Counted from the stretch's first letter, positions 25,436 to 33,902 are shown. The stretch: 64,000 nucleotides of DNA from Aldehydirespirator sp965221605 (GCA_965221605.1 CBDCSK010000015.1:1-64000); one strand, 5' to 3'. Notes: generated by a model not told the origin, from the letters alone. Numbers and translations are program-made.

Positions 25436-26179
25436 TCAGCTGTGAGCGGGCGTGAACAGTGACGGAGGCGGGGACTCCAACAGCGCGGGCAGGCGGCGCA
25501 GGTATTGATGGCGGGGGATGGCCCGCACGCCGAGGGAGCGCAGGTGCGGCGTCGCCCACTGGACGTCGATCAGCCTCGGGTGGCCGTTGCGCAGGCCGTC
25601 GGCCAGGGCCGCCAGCGCCACCTTCGAGGCGTCCCGGGCCCGGTAGAACATGGACTCACCTGCGAACAGGCCGCCGATAGATACGCCGTAGAGCCCGCCG
25701 ACCAGTTCATCGTCGCGCCACGCCTCGACGCTGTGAGCGAAGCCGGCGTGGTGGAAGCGCACGTAGGCGTCCCGCATCTGAGCATCGATCCAACCATGGG
25801 GACGGGCAGGGTCCGCGCAGCCGTCAACGACATCGGCGAAAACGGTGTTGACCCTGACCTCGAGACGACGGCAGGCCTGACGCAGCGACCGGTGGACTAT
25901 CAGCCGCTCCGGCTCCAGGATCCCGCGCTCGGGCGGAGACCACCAGCCGATTCGCCCGCCGGGTCTCAGCGGCATGGGAAACAGCCCCCGGCTGTAGGCG
26001 GCCAGCAGGGTGGCCGGCTCCAGATCGGCTCCCACGGCCACAAGGCCTGCTTCGTCGCCGGACGAGGGATCCGGGAACTCCCACCGGCGGGCTGGCGCGG
26101 CATCGGGCAGGCGCGGGAGCGCCTCGCCCCTCTCGCGCTGGAGTCCACCGCGAGCCTGGGCCCTCGCATCGGCGGGCAC
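25436..26179 (-). CDS. aat: Leucyl/phenylalanyl-tRNA--protein transferase
   Basis: A 247-residue enzyme that adds Leu or Phe to proteins with N-terminal Arg/Lys, marking them for ClpS/ClpAP (N-degron pathway). Seen: FPDPSSGDEAGLVAVGADLEPATLLAAYSRGLFPM, GWWSPPERGILEP, GFAHSVEAWRDDELVGGLYGVSIGGLFAGESMF and LIDVQWATPHLRSLGVRAIPR. GTG 26179 was chosen because TACTCT lies 7 nt before it; the frame also reaches a TTG at 26185. Divergent from the gene at 26203. Confidence 0.94.
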   Translation of the reverse strand: MPADARAQARGGLQRERGEALPRLPDAAPARRWEFPDPSSGDEAGLVAVGADLEPATLLAAYSRGLFPMPLRPGGRIGWWSPPERGILEPERLIVHRSLRQACRRLEVRVNTVFADVVDGCADPARPHGWIDAQMRDAYVRFHHAGFAHSVEAWRDDELVGGLYGVSIGGLFAGESMFYRARDASKVALAALADGLRNGHPRLIDVQWATPHLRSLGVRAIPRHQYLRRLPALLESPPPSLFTPAHS

Positions 26180-26186
26180 AGCCAAG

Positions 26187-26196
26187 AGAGTAGGTT
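26187..26196. promoter_or_regulatory. Bidirectional promoter with overlapping -10 boxes
   Basis: The sequence AGAGTAGGTT contains TACTCT on the - strand (26187-26192) and TAGGTT on the + strand (26191-26196), sharing two bases. Each is 6-7 nt from a start codon (GTG 26179, ATG 26203), so only one polymerase can use the site at a time. Confidence 0.5.
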
Positions 26197-26202
26197 GGAA
26201 CG

Positions 26203-26715
26203 ATGACGACCGGTGTCCGGGCGGCTGAGCACGACCTGCCTCCAGTGCCTGCGACGTTGCTGGAGGAGGTGGGCGAGGCGCGCCGGGAGCTGACCGCCGC
26301 CGCGAGCGGCCGGGTGTTCGTGGTGCCCGAGGCCGGTGCCGAGCCGGTCCTTGAGTCGGAGCGGGCCAGGGGGGCGCGCTACGACACGATCCTGTCGTTC
26401 CTGTGCACTCCCGGCGTGGCCGACATCGAGGGCTTCGTGGCGGCCGTGGAGCGGATCCTGGCCGAGGAGGGCTGGATCTTCATGGTGGAGCCGGCCCCAG
26501 CCCGCACCGGAGCGATCCGGAGCCGGTTGGCGGCGCGACTGGGACGCAGGCCGCCGCGCCGGGGGGCCGGGACCGATGTGGTCGCGGTGCTGCGGTCAGG
26601 CGGGCTGGTGGTCACCGACCTCTACCGCCGCGTGGCGCTATCGGCTCCCGCGGCCTGGCGGCACTACGTCGTGTTGAAGGCCCGGCGCGAGACGCCCCGG
26701 ACCGCAGACCAATGA
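26203..26715 (+). CDS. Putative SAM-dependent methyltransferase-like protein
   Basis: A 170-residue protein. The pattern RARGARYDTILSFLCTPGVADIEGFVAAVERILAEEGWIFMVEP looks like the second half of a class I methyltransferase (loss of the first Gly-rich motif), with the strand-helix around ILSFLCTPGV and IFMVEP. The N-terminus is short of a full fold, so it may be a degenerate or binding-only relative. ATG 26203 follows TAGGTT by 6 nt. Its stop overlaps the next gene (ATGA). Function unknown. Confidence 0.6.
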   Translation: MTTGVRAAEHDLPPVPATLLEEVGEARRELTAAASGRVFVVPEAGAEPVLESERARGARYDTILSFLCTPGVADIEGFVAAVERILAEEGWIFMVEPAPARTGAIRSRLAARLGRRPPRRGAGTDVVAVLRSGGLVVTDLYRRVALSAPAAWRHYVVLKARRETPRTADQ

Positions 26716-27401
26716 GCCGGGTCGTTCTCGCTGGGGGCCGCGAGCTCGACGCCGGCACGGCTGCGGGCCGGGCTCTGGCCGGCTGCGGCTCGGTGGCGGT
26801 GGTGACCCTGGCGGCCGCGTACCTGCGGCCCGACGCGCTGCTGTCCCGGATCGGCGCATGGGCCGATGCGCTGTCGCTGGAGCACGCGGTGGTCGGTGCG
26901 GTGCGGCGGTCCGACTCGCTGAATCCCGATCTGGCTGCGCCCATCGCAGACTGCGACGGAGTGCTCGTGCTGGACGGCTCTCCCGCCCACTTCGTCAGCT
27001 CCGTGAAGGCCACACCGCTGCTGGAGGCCGTCGTGGCGGCCCACGAGCGGGGCGCCGACGTGGTCTGGTCGGGCGCGGCCGCCGCCGCGGTGTGCACTTC
27101 GATGGTGGACGAGCGCGGGGGAGCGCTCACGGTCGGGCTAGGACTCTACGGTGGGATCGTGGTGGCCACCGGCTGGGAGAAGTGGCCGCAGCCCCGGCGC
27201 CGGCGGCTGCGACAGATGGTCCCGGACTCGGCGCTGTTCATGGCGCTGGAGTCGGGCGCGGCGGTGCAGTCGACGGCCGGGCCGCAGGCGCTGGCCTCAT
27301 CGTCCAGCCCGCAGGACTGGACCGTGGTCGGTGGTCCGGTCGAGGCCCGCCAGGGCGGCGGCCCGTTGGAGCTTCAGGCTGGGTCGGGGACAGACGCCTA
27401 G
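26712..27401 (+). CDS. Peptidase S51/cyanophycinase-like protein, nucleophile apparently lost
   Basis: A 229-residue protein. GVLVLDGSPAHFVSSVKATPLLEAVVAAHERGADVVWSGAAAAAVCTSM resembles the glutamine-amidotransferase-like core of peptidase E and cyanophycinase, where the last motif normally reads G-x-S-A-G. Here it is SGAAAAA, so the catalytic Ser is not in place. The rest (GLGLYGGIVVATGWEKWPQPRRRRLRQ) fits the family. It is probably a non-catalytic relative. It is co-transcribed with the gene at 26203 through a 4-bp overlap. Assignment is tentative. Confidence 0.5.
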   Translation: MSRVVLAGGRELDAGTAAGRALAGCGSVAVVTLAAAYLRPDALLSRIGAWADALSLEHAVVGAVRRSDSLNPDLAAPIADCDGVLVLDGSPAHFVSSVKATPLLEAVVAAHERGADVVWSGAAAAAVCTSMVDERGGALTVGLGLYGGIVVATGWEKWPQPRRRRLRQMVPDSALFMALESGAAVQSTAGPQALASSSSPQDWTVVGGPVEARQGGGPLELQAGSGTDA

Positions 27402-27562
27402 CGGCGCCAACAAGCGTTCGCGCCCAGCTCCCGGGAATGTCGGGAGAGAAACGTGTCGTATGTCCGCAAGAATCGCACCGAGATTCGGGGCGGGCCGGCT
27501 GGCACGAACCCCGACGAGCGTCGCTGGACAGAGCACCAGCGGCGGCGCGCCCGACCGGGTCG

Positions 27563-28384
27563 CTAGCCGGCCGCGGGCGCTTCCTCGATCGTCACCGAGT
27601 GCACGGTCACGTCGCGCGACGGTGCCCCGCCCATCGAACCGCCCGGCTCGTGGAGGCCGATGATCGACTGGGCCACGGCCAGCCCGGCGTCGTCGGTGTT
27701 GCCGAACACCACGTAGGTGCCCTGGGAGTCCAGCAGGGCGGTGTTGGCGCCGGTGGTGAGGAAGAACTGTGCGCCGGCCGCGTCGCGCCCTGCCGATCGG
27801 GCCATGACGAGCTGGCCGGGCTGGTAGCGGTACGGCCCGGTGAGCCGTCCGGTCTCCGGGTCCTCGTCGAACGCGGGCTCGTCCGGGATGGTGTACCCCG
27901 GTCCGGGGTCCGAGGCGCTGTTGGTGTGGGGCGAGCCGCCCTGGATGATGTCGATGGACGGGTCGGTGCGGAACAGCAACGTGCCGTCGTAGTAGCCCCA
28001 GCGGGCCAGCGTGACGAAGTTGTTCACCGTCAGCGGGGTCTCCGACGCGGTCAAGTCGAAGCGCATCTCGCCCTCGCTGGTGTCGAACACCGCCACATAG
28101 CCGGCCCCGGGATCGATGCACATCGGCTGGTGCCCGTCGAAGTCGATCGTCCGTGGGCTCGAACCGTCCGCCTCGGGGCATCCCGCAGGCGATCCCGCGT
28201 CCGGTTCGTCGGAGTCGCCGCGCTGCAAGTAGCCGATCACCGCGACGGCGGCCCCCACCACCACCGCCGCGATACCGATCCGCTTGATGCGCCGGTTGGT
28301 GACGTACTTCTTGGCTGCGGCCTCGTCCGCGGCGATGCGTTGCATGCGGTTCTGGCGTTGGCGCTCCCGCTTCGGTGTGCTCAT
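27563..28384 (-). CDS. Membrane-anchored cyclophilin-type peptidyl-prolyl isomerase
   Basis: A 273-residue protein. A basic N-terminus is followed by one transmembrane segment (about residues 36-52, IGIAAVVVGAAVAVIGYL), then an extracytoplasmic cyclophilin domain: MRFDLTASETPLTVNNFVTLARWGYYDGTLLFRTDPSIDIIQGGSPHTN, QLVMARSAGRDAAGAQFFLTTG, YVVFGNTDDAGLAVAQSI. Core residues FR, QGG and QFF are kept. It likely helps fold exported proteins. It is 3 bp downstream of a small membrane protein gene with which it forms an operon. Confidence 0.92.
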   Translation of the reverse strand: MSTPKRERQRQNRMQRIAADEAAAKKYVTNRRIKRIGIAAVVVGAAVAVIGYLQRGDSDEPDAGSPAGCPEADGSSPRTIDFDGHQPMCIDPGAGYVAVFDTSEGEMRFDLTASETPLTVNNFVTLARWGYYDGTLLFRTDPSIDIIQGGSPHTNSASDPGPGYTIPDEPAFDEDPETGRLTGPYRYQPGQLVMARSAGRDAAGAQFFLTTGANTALLDSQGTYVVFGNTDDAGLAVAQSIIGLHEPGGSMGGAPSRDVTVHSVTIEEAPAAG

Positions 28385-28387
28385 CGG

Positions 28388-28573
28388 CTACCCGGCTATG
28401 ACCGACACCAGCCCCACCAGCAGTGAGGCCACCATCATCACGGCCACCACGACCGCGACCAGGGCGACCAGGCGGCGCTTGCGGTCCCGGCGAGAGCGGG
28501 GCCTCGGTCGGCCGGTCGCCGGCCGCGCCTCAGCCCGCAGCCGGCGCTTGCGAACCTCGCTCTGGGAGGGCAC
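28388..28573 (-). CDS. Small basic single-pass membrane protein
   Basis: A 61-residue protein: a strongly basic N-terminus (about 15 Arg/Lys in the first 34 residues) and one hydrophobic helix (residues 36-59, LVALVAVVVAVMMVASLLVGLVS). No family recognised. GTG 28573 lies 6 nt after TAGGGT, a leaderless start. It ends 3 bp before the cyclophilin gene, so it may be a membrane adaptor or an uORF-like first gene for it. Function unknown. Confidence 0.6.
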   Translation of the reverse strand: MPSQSEVRKRRLRAEARPATGRPRPRSRRDRKRRLVALVAVVVAVMMVASLLVGLVSVIAG

Positions 28574-28695
28574 GGCCCAACCCTACATCGGTGCCCTGCC
28601 GGCGACGCCGGGGCGACCGGCCGTTTGCCGAACCCGCCGGCTCGGCGATTGTCCGGATCCTGCATTGCGGTGTCTGGCCCGCCTACCTTGGTGCG

Positions 28696-29307
28696 ATGGG
28701 GACTCGCGGTTGTGGCGCGCCTGCCCGGACGCGCCGCCGGCTCGGCGCGGTGGCATGCGTCGTGGCTGTTCTCGCGGCCTCATCGGCGTGCGCAGCCACC
28801 GGCGATGGACCGCTGGTGACCGAGGAGGCCACCGGCGAGGCCGTGGCGGACTCAACGTCCACGGAGCCGTCGGAAGGCACTGCCTCCGAGTCGCCAACCA
28901 CTTCCGAGCCCCCAACCACGTCCGAGGGGCCACCGGTCTCCGAGGGGACCGTCGAGATCGGCGATACCCAGTACCAGTTCACGGTCAGTTGCCACGAGCT
29001 GGGAGCCGGCGAGGTGGTCGTCGTCGGATCGGGGGAGGACCCCGACTCGGGCGGTACCGTCGAGTTGTACCTGCAGGCGTTCCTCGGCGATCCCTACGTC
29101 GGCCTGCGCTTCGCCGACGGGACGTTCTTCGAGCCGTCGCTGGAGCCGGACAGTCCGCTGGACCTGTACGTCCAGGAAGACGTCATCCGCGCCTCCGCCA
29201 TTCGCTTCGTGCGGGATCTGGACCTCGAGACGGGCACGGCCACCGAGGTTGGATTCGGTGAACTAGAGATCCACTGCTACGAGTATTCGAGAGAGGCGAC
29301 GGAGTGA
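28696..29307 (+). CDS. Secreted lipoprotein-like protein
   Basis: A 203-residue protein. MGTRGCGAPARTRRRLGAVACVVAVLAASSACAA is a signal peptide with a plausible lipobox (ASSAC). A Ser/Thr/Glu/Pro-rich spacer follows to about residue 80, then a compact acidic domain with two Cys (VSCHELGAGEVVVVGSG and LEIHCYEYS) that may pair as a disulfide outside the cell. No known family. ATG 28696 sits 6 nt after TACCTT. Monocistronic. Confidence 0.7.
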   Translation: MGTRGCGAPARTRRRLGAVACVVAVLAASSACAATGDGPLVTEEATGEAVADSTSTEPSEGTASESPTTSEPPTTSEGPPVSEGTVEIGDTQYQFTVSCHELGAGEVVVVGSGEDPDSGGTVELYLQAFLGDPYVGLRFADGTFFEPSLEPDSPLDLYVQEDVIRASAIRFVRDLDLETGTATEVGFGELEIHCYEYSREATE

Positions 29308-29349
29308 GCCTCAAGTCGGCGAGCCAAGCTCCAGCCGGCTCGAGGTGTG

Positions 29350-30240
29350 CTAGCCGCTCTCGCAGCCGGTGTCGAGCATCACCTGGGGGAGGCGTCCCGA
29401 CTTGTAGGCCCGCACCTCTCCACCGGAGACATTGAAGACCACCCGGTAGTTCCGGTCCCCCGGGTCGCTGGGGACGAAGACCAGGTCGACGGTCCCGTCG
29501 ACTCGCACCTGCCTCTCGATCGAGTCGCCGAACAGGTCGGTGACCATGGTCTCGGGCGATCCCACGCCCACGCCGGACCGGGTGGTGACGGGCCCGCTGT
29601 TGATGTCGACCCGCTCGATCGTGCCGCTGTGCACGAGGAAGACGATGCCTTCGGGCGCGTCATGGGGAACCACGTGGTAGCAGGACCCGGTCGGCCCGGC
29701 CGGCACGAGCACGGTCCCGGCCGCTTGCTGGGCCTCCGGCACCGTCATGCCGAAGGTCACCGTGTCGAGGCCCACGGTCGACACCGTCGACCGGCTGCTG
29801 AGCGTCGGCGGTCCGTACTGATCGGGGTTCTCGGGCGGGACCGTGGTGATGGTGGTGGTGGTGGCCGCGACCGTGGTTGTAGGCCCAGCGGACGTGGTGG
29901 TTGCGGCTGTGGTCGTGGTGGTCTCGTCGGTGGTCGTAGCGCTCGACTCGGCGCCGTCGGTGCTCGCGCCCTCACCGTCGCCTTCGCCGGTCGCGTCCGG
30001 CTCGCTCGGCTCGGTGGCCTCGGCCGGTTCCTCGGTGCTGTCGGTGGGATCCGCCGCCGTAGGTTCGTCCTCGGAGTCGCGGCCGAGCCACCAGATGAGT
30101 CCGCCGACAACCAGGATGACCAGCGCCACGGCGATCAGGATCGCCGACCATCTGGGGCTGCGCCGCTCGGCTGCTCCGGGCCAGAACGGGCCTTGATCCC
30201 GGGGCACTTCCTGGGGTTCCGGATTCCACTCCACGGTCAT
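29350..30240 (-). CDS. Membrane-anchored protein with Thr-rich linker
   Basis: A 296-residue protein. One transmembrane segment lies near residues 34-50 (AILIAVALVILVVGGLIWWL), an Asp/Glu/Thr-rich spacer follows with runs such as TTTDETTTTTAATTT, and then an extracellular domain of ~150 residues (LDTVTFGMTVPEAQQAAGTVLVPAG, GIVFLVHSGTIERVDINSG). TFGMTVPEAQQAAG resembles SmpA/OmlA-type beta folds. Function unknown. ATG 30240 is preferred over 30288 because TAGCCT sits immediately before it and the sequence upstream is atypical; GTG 30234 is another option. Confidence 0.7.
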   Translation of the reverse strand: MTVEWNPEPQEVPRDQGPFWPGAAERRSPRWSAILIAVALVILVVGGLIWWLGRDSEDEPTAADPTDSTEEPAEATEPSEPDATGEGDGEGASTDGAESSATTTDETTTTTAATTTSAGPTTTVAATTTTITTVPPENPDQYGPPTLSSRSTVSTVGLDTVTFGMTVPEAQQAAGTVLVPAGPTGSCYHVVPHDAPEGIVFLVHSGTIERVDINSGPVTTRSGVGVGSPETMVTDLFGDSIERQVRVDGTVDLVFVPSDPGDRNYRVVFNVSGGEVRAYKSGRLPQVMLDTGCESG

Positions 30241-30345
30241 GGAGGCTACCAACAACCCCTGTCCGATAGCGATGCATGGCTGAGTCACCCAACCCTGCCG
30301 GACGCCTCAAATGACGTGGCCACGGCCCGTGTCGGGGACACCCGG

Positions 30346-30418
30346 TGGGCCGCCCGGGGCTCGAACCCGGCACCTTGAGATTAAAAGTCTCCTGCTCTAC
30401 CCGATGAGCTAGCGGCCC
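30346..30418 (-). tRNA. tRNA-Lys(TTT)
   Basis: The complement reads GGGCCGC ... GCGGCCC acceptor arms (7 bp), D-arm GCTC/GAGC, anticodon loop CTTTTAA (anticodon TTT), T-arm CCGGG-TTCGAGC-CCCGG. It has 73 nt with discriminator A and no encoded CCA. Position 27/43 is a G-A mismatch. Confidence 0.96.
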
Positions 30419-30457
30419 ACCCCCATTGTGGCAGCGACCCGCCCTCGGCCGGCGCGG

Positions 30458-30829
30458 TTAGGCAGACTCGCTGGTGAAGCGGTGGGCCTTGAGGTCGCTG
30501 AGGTCGGCCCATTCGAGCGTGCGGGCGTGGGTCGCCTCCAGCACGACCTCGGGCGCCGCGCCGGCCTCCAGGGCCTCGGTCCAGCGCGGCGCGCACAGGC
30601 ACCAATGGTCCCCGGGAGACAGCCCGTCGAAGCCGATGGCGGGCTGCGGTGTCGAGAGATCGTTGCCGGCCGCCTTGGAGAACGCGAGGAACTCGGCGGT
30701 CATCACCGCGCAGACGGTGTGGACCCCGTAGTCGCCCGAGTCGGTGTTGCAGCAGCCGTCTCTGAACCAGCCCGTGAGCGGATCGTAGGAACAGGGTTGA
30801 AGCTCGTCACCGAGCACATTGCGCGCCAT
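30458..30829 (-). CDS. DUF2237 family protein
   Basis: A 123-residue protein with the whole family pattern: ARNVLGDELQPCSYDPLTGWFRDGCCNT, GVHTVCAVMTAEFLAFSKAAGNDLSTP, and FDGLSPGDHWCLCAPRWTEAL. Several Cys and His are conserved in the family and might bind metal. No biochemical role is established. No signal peptide. It stands alone beside the tRNA gene. Confidence 0.92.
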   Translation of the reverse strand: MARNVLGDELQPCSYDPLTGWFRDGCCNTDSGDYGVHTVCAVMTAEFLAFSKAAGNDLSTPQPAIGFDGLSPGDHWCLCAPRWTEALEAGAAPEVVLEATHARTLEWADLSDLKAHRFTSESA

Positions 30830-30885
30830 GGCGCCAAGTCTCGCAGATCGCGCCTCGGAGCGTGCGCGGGCGGTACTCTCGGCGC

Positions 30886-31122
30886 GTGACCGACTCCAGC
30901 GAGCCGTTCCCCTCCGAGGAGGCCGCTACGACCGGAGCGACGTCGCTCGAGGCCATCGAAGAGGATCTGGACGCCGTCGACGAGGCTCTGGCTGCGCTCG
31001 ACGCGGGCGACCTCGATGCCGCCGAGGCGCTGGCCGCTCAACTCGACTCAGCGGGTACACCGACCCCCGGCGGCGACCTGCCGGCCGGCGACGAGCAGGA
31101 ACCGGCCGTCCCGGCCGGCTAG
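30886..31122 (+). CDS. Small acidic protein
   Basis: A 78-residue acidic protein with an Asp/Ala/Leu helical core (LEAIEEDLDAVDEALAALDAGDLDAAEAL) and a Pro/Gly-rich tail. No family is certain; the core recalls short coiled-coil regulators of the TraR/DksA type, but no zinc Cys are present. GTG 30886 lies 6 nt after TACTCT (leaderless). It converges on the metallopeptidase gene with an 18-bp gap containing CACCC-TCT-GGGTG. Confidence 0.55.
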   Translation: MTDSSEPFPSEEAATTGATSLEAIEEDLDAVDEALAALDAGDLDAAEALAAQLDSAGTPTPGGDLPAGDEQEPAVPAG

Positions 31123-31140
31123 CACCCTCTGGGTGGGTCG

Positions 31141-31707
31141 TCAGCTGGCGAGAGCTTGCTCTGACCCGGGCGTCCTGCCGCCGAACTCGCTGAGGGCGAG
31201 GAGATAGCCCTCGGCCCGCTCGGCATGAGGGTTGCGATTGACGAGGGCGTGGAACTCGGCCGAGTGGTCGGCCACCACCAGATGGGCCAGCTCGTGGATG
31301 ATCACATGATCGAGTACCCAGGGCGGCACATCGGCCAGCCGGCTGGAGATCCGGATGTGGCCGGTGGCGGCGGTGCAGGAGCCCCAGCGCATGCGCTGGC
31401 GGGTTGACCACTGGATCGACTGGGGCTCGGGCAGGCCGTAGCGGGCTGCGAGCTCGCGTGCTCTGGGTTCCAGCGGCACGTGGGCGCATCGCCACTTCTC
31501 CTCGAAGCGGGCCAGGACCTTGCTCACCAAGGCCTGCTCCTCGTCCTTGGTCGCCCACGCCGGGATGCGCACGTTGAGGACGCCGTCGGAGAGCCGGGCG
31601 TGCACCGACTCCTTGCGCCTCTCGCTGCGGATCACCCGCACCGGGGGGAGGTTGGGGCGTGGACGGGCCAAGTCGGCGCTGTCGGTCGGTGGTTGGTGCC
31701 AGCTCAT
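31141..31707 (-). CDS. YgjP/DUF45 zinc metallopeptidase (SprT-like)
   Basis: A 188-residue protein. HELAH (in VIIHELAHLVVADHSAEFH) is the zinc motif with a third ligand His/Glu in the same stretch, and RMRWGSCTAATGHIRISSRLADVPPWVLDHV is the DUF45 signature. In some bacteria such genes lie near restriction loci, but here it is next to a phosphatase gene that overlaps it by four bases. Probably a cytoplasmic protease of unknown target. Confidence 0.92.
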   Translation of the reverse strand: MSWHQPPTDSADLARPRPNLPPVRVIRSERRKESVHARLSDGVLNVRIPAWATKDEEQALVSKVLARFEEKWRCAHVPLEPRARELAARYGLPEPQSIQWSTRQRMRWGSCTAATGHIRISSRLADVPPWVLDHVIIHELAHLVVADHSAEFHALVNRNPHAERAEGYLLALSEFGGRTPGSEQALAS

Positions 31708-32306
31708 CGTCGCTCCGCGGGTGCCGTGGGCCTGAGGCGCTCACCGTCGCCGGTGAGCGCGATTCGCTCCCGCAAGCGCACCTCGCCCGACTGAACGAGC
31801 AGGCGGCGGCCCCCGAGGTTTCCGATGCGGCTGAAGGCGCAACCGAAATGCTGTTCAAGTGTATAGATGACACCAGCATGTGACACAACCAGCCCATCGC
31901 CCGACACCACCCGGGCCGCGGCCCGATGGATCGCCGCGAACATCCTGTCGAGCAGTGACTCGTTGCTCTCCCAGCCCGGTGGGTGGTCGCCTGCGGCTAG
32001 GGCGCCGGGATACTGGCTCTCGATCTGGGCGGCGGTCAGCCCCTGCCACGAGCCGACGTCGCGCTCGCGCCACCCCGCGTCGATGATCACGGGCTCGACG
32101 CCCAGAGTCTCGGCGATGATCTCCGCGGTCGAGCGGGCCCGGCGCAGGTCGCTGGACACGATGCAGCCGACACCGTCGAGGTCGGTGGCCGCAAGACGGG
32201 CCTGGGCCGTGCCCGGTTCCGAGATCGGGGGGTCGGCCTGACCCTGCCAGCGACCTTCGAGATTCCACACGGACTCGGCGTGACGAACGACAAGAAGATC
32301 GACCAT
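31704..32306 (-). CDS. Histidine phosphatase (phosphoglycerate mutase superfamily)
   Basis: A 200-residue protein. The catalytic RHG-type motif is VVRHAESVWNLEGRWQGQADPPIS, with SSDLRRARSTAEII, a catalytic Glu in WRERDVGSWQG and the second His in VVSHAGVIYTL. The class includes phosphatases acting on sugars, lipids or nucleotides; cofactor-dependent mutase activity is not indicated. Its stop overlaps the metallopeptidase start. It lies beside the MoaD-like gene on the other strand, about 100 bp away. Confidence 0.9.
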   Translation of the reverse strand: MVDLLVVRHAESVWNLEGRWQGQADPPISEPGTAQARLAATDLDGVGCIVSSDLRRARSTAEIIAETLGVEPVIIDAGWRERDVGSWQGLTAAQIESQYPGALAAGDHPPGWESNESLLDRMFAAIHRAAARVVSGDGLVVSHAGVIYTLEQHFGCAFSRIGNLGGRRLLVQSGEVRLRERIALTGDGERLRPTAPAERR

Positions 32307-32412
32307 GATCGCAGGTGACCGTAACCGGGCAGAGAACCCCGGCCGCGGATGCCTGCGGGCCGTTCGCGCACGCCTATTCGCTCGGCCTCCAGGCCACCGC
32401 TACGATGTCGCC

Positions 32413-32649
32413 GTGGCTCATCTACGGCTGTTCGCATCAGCGCGCGAGGCTGCCGGGAAGGGCCGTGACACCGTTCCAGGCGCCACCGTGCGTGAGGTGC
32501 TGGAGGAGGCATGCGGCCGATACGGACATGACTTCGCCGGACTGCTCGAGACATGTCAGGTCTGGTGCAACGGCGAGCCGACCGCGCCCAACATGCCGGT
32601 GGGAGACGACGACGAGATCGCGGTGCTGCCTCCCGTCTCAGGCGGCTGA
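32413..32649 (+). CDS. MoaD/ThiS-family sulfur-carrier protein
   Basis: A 78-residue ubiquitin-fold protein. It begins AHLRLFASAREAAGKGRDTVPGATVREVLEEACGRYG and ends DEIAVLPPVSGG, with the C-terminal Gly-Gly that is adenylated and thiocarboxylated in molybdopterin (MoaD) or thiamine (ThiS) synthesis. Sequence (FASAREAAG, LPPVSGG) favours MoaD. No moaE or moeB is adjacent. GTG 32413 follows TACGAT by 6 nt, a leaderless start. It precedes mshA. Confidence 0.86.
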   Translation: MAHLRLFASAREAAGKGRDTVPGATVREVLEEACGRYGHDFAGLLETCQVWCNGEPTAPNMPVGDDDEIAVLPPVSGG

Positions 32650-32682
32650 GAAACTCGAGCGCCGCATTATCCTCCACCGTCC

Positions 32683-33897
32683 GTGAGCCGCGTCGCTGTC
32701 CTGTCGCTCCACACCTCGCCGCTGTTGCTGCCGGGCCGGGGTGACGCCGGTGGGATGAACGTGTACGTGCGCGAGTTGGCATCGTCGATGGCCCAGGCCG
32801 GAATCGACGCCACCGTGTTCGTGAGGCGCCACAGCGACGCGCCCGCGGTTGTGGACGTGGAGCCCGGATTCCGGGTCGTCCACATCGACGCGGGCCCGCC
32901 CGAGCTGCCGAAGGAGTCGCTGGCCGGGTCGGTCGATGAGTTCGCCGAGCAGGTGGCGGCGCGCTTGCAGCAGAACCCGGTCGACGTGCTGCACGCCAAC
33001 TACTGGCTGTCCGGCGTGGCCGGGCACCGGCTCAAGCACGAACTCGACCTGCCGCTGGTGTCCACGTTCCACACCCTGGCCCGGGTGAAGGCCACCACGG
33101 GCGACCCCGAGCCTCAGCGCCGGATCGAGGCGGAGGCCGAGGTGATCGCGTGCTCGGACGTGATCACGGCCAACTCAGTGGCCGAGGTCCAGCAGCTGGC
33201 CAAGCTCTACGGCGCGGACCCCCAACGCATAGACGTAGTGCCGCCCGGCGTGGACTCGGCCGTCTTCTCTGCCGGGTCCCGCCGCGGCGCCAGAGTCGCG
33301 CTGGGCCTGGGCGATGAGCCGGTGCTGCTCTTCGTGGGCCGCATCCAGCCGCTGAAGGGCCTCAGCGTGGCCACCGAGACTCTCGCCGGGCTGGGTGACG
33401 GCTACCGCGACGCCCGCCTGCTGGTGGTGGGTGGCGCCTCCGGCCCCGACGGCGAGCGCGAGCTGGAACGCCTCCACGACGCAGTGCGCCGCCACAGCCT
33501 CCAGGGCCGCGTCAGCATCGTCGCCCCGCAACCTCACCACCTGCTGTCCACGTACTACCGGGCGGCTGATGTCTGCCTGGTGCCCAGCCGGTCGGAGTCC
33601 TTCGGCCTCGTCGCGCTGGAGGCTTCGGCCTGCGGCGTCCCCGTGGTCGCGGCCGACGTGGGCGGGCTGCGCACCTTGGTCGACGACGGCCGCAACGGCT
33701 TCCGGATCGCCGAACGCGATCCCGCGCTCTATATCGCAGCCGTGCGGTCGATCCTCGATGATCCCGCGCTGGCCGCGTCCATGGCCCGCCACGGCGCCGA
33801 GATGGCCAGCCGTTATTCGTGGACGGCCACCGCGGGACGCCTTCGCCGGATCTTCGAGGACCTGTCGGCCCGGGTCCTGCTGGACTGCACCGCCTGA
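32683..33897 (+). CDS. mshA: D-inositol-3-phosphate glycosyltransferase MshA (mycothiol synthesis)
   Basis: A 404-residue GT4 glycosyltransferase. LHTSPLLLPGRGDAGGMNVYVRELA is the typical MshA N-terminal donor/acceptor loop, SRSESFGLVALEASACGVPVVA is the UDP-binding E-x7-E motif, and VVPPGVDSAVF and LFVGRIQPLKGL are family motifs. It makes GlcNAc-inositol-P, the first step of mycothiol, the main actinobacterial thiol. It is followed by a YbjN gene, an order also known in mycobacteria. A TATCCT box lies 9 nt before GTG 32683. Confidence 0.93.
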   Translation: MSRVAVLSLHTSPLLLPGRGDAGGMNVYVRELASSMAQAGIDATVFVRRHSDAPAVVDVEPGFRVVHIDAGPPELPKESLAGSVDEFAEQVAARLQQNPVDVLHANYWLSGVAGHRLKHELDLPLVSTFHTLARVKATTGDPEPQRRIEAEAEVIACSDVITANSVAEVQQLAKLYGADPQRIDVVPPGVDSAVFSAGSRRGARVALGLGDEPVLLFVGRIQPLKGLSVATETLAGLGDGYRDARLLVVGGASGPDGERELERLHDAVRRHSLQGRVSIVAPQPHHLLSTYYRAADVCLVPSRSESFGLVALEASACGVPVVAADVGGLRTLVDDGRNGFRIAERDPALYIAAVRSILDDPALAASMARHGAEMASRYSWTATAGRLRRIFEDLSARVLLDCTA

Positions 33898-33902
33898 GCG
33901 CG

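Noticed and set aside
31123..31140. Bidirectional terminator at CACCC-TCT-GGGTG
   Set aside because: Only a 5-bp stem with a 3-nt loop and no T-run; too weak to annotate.
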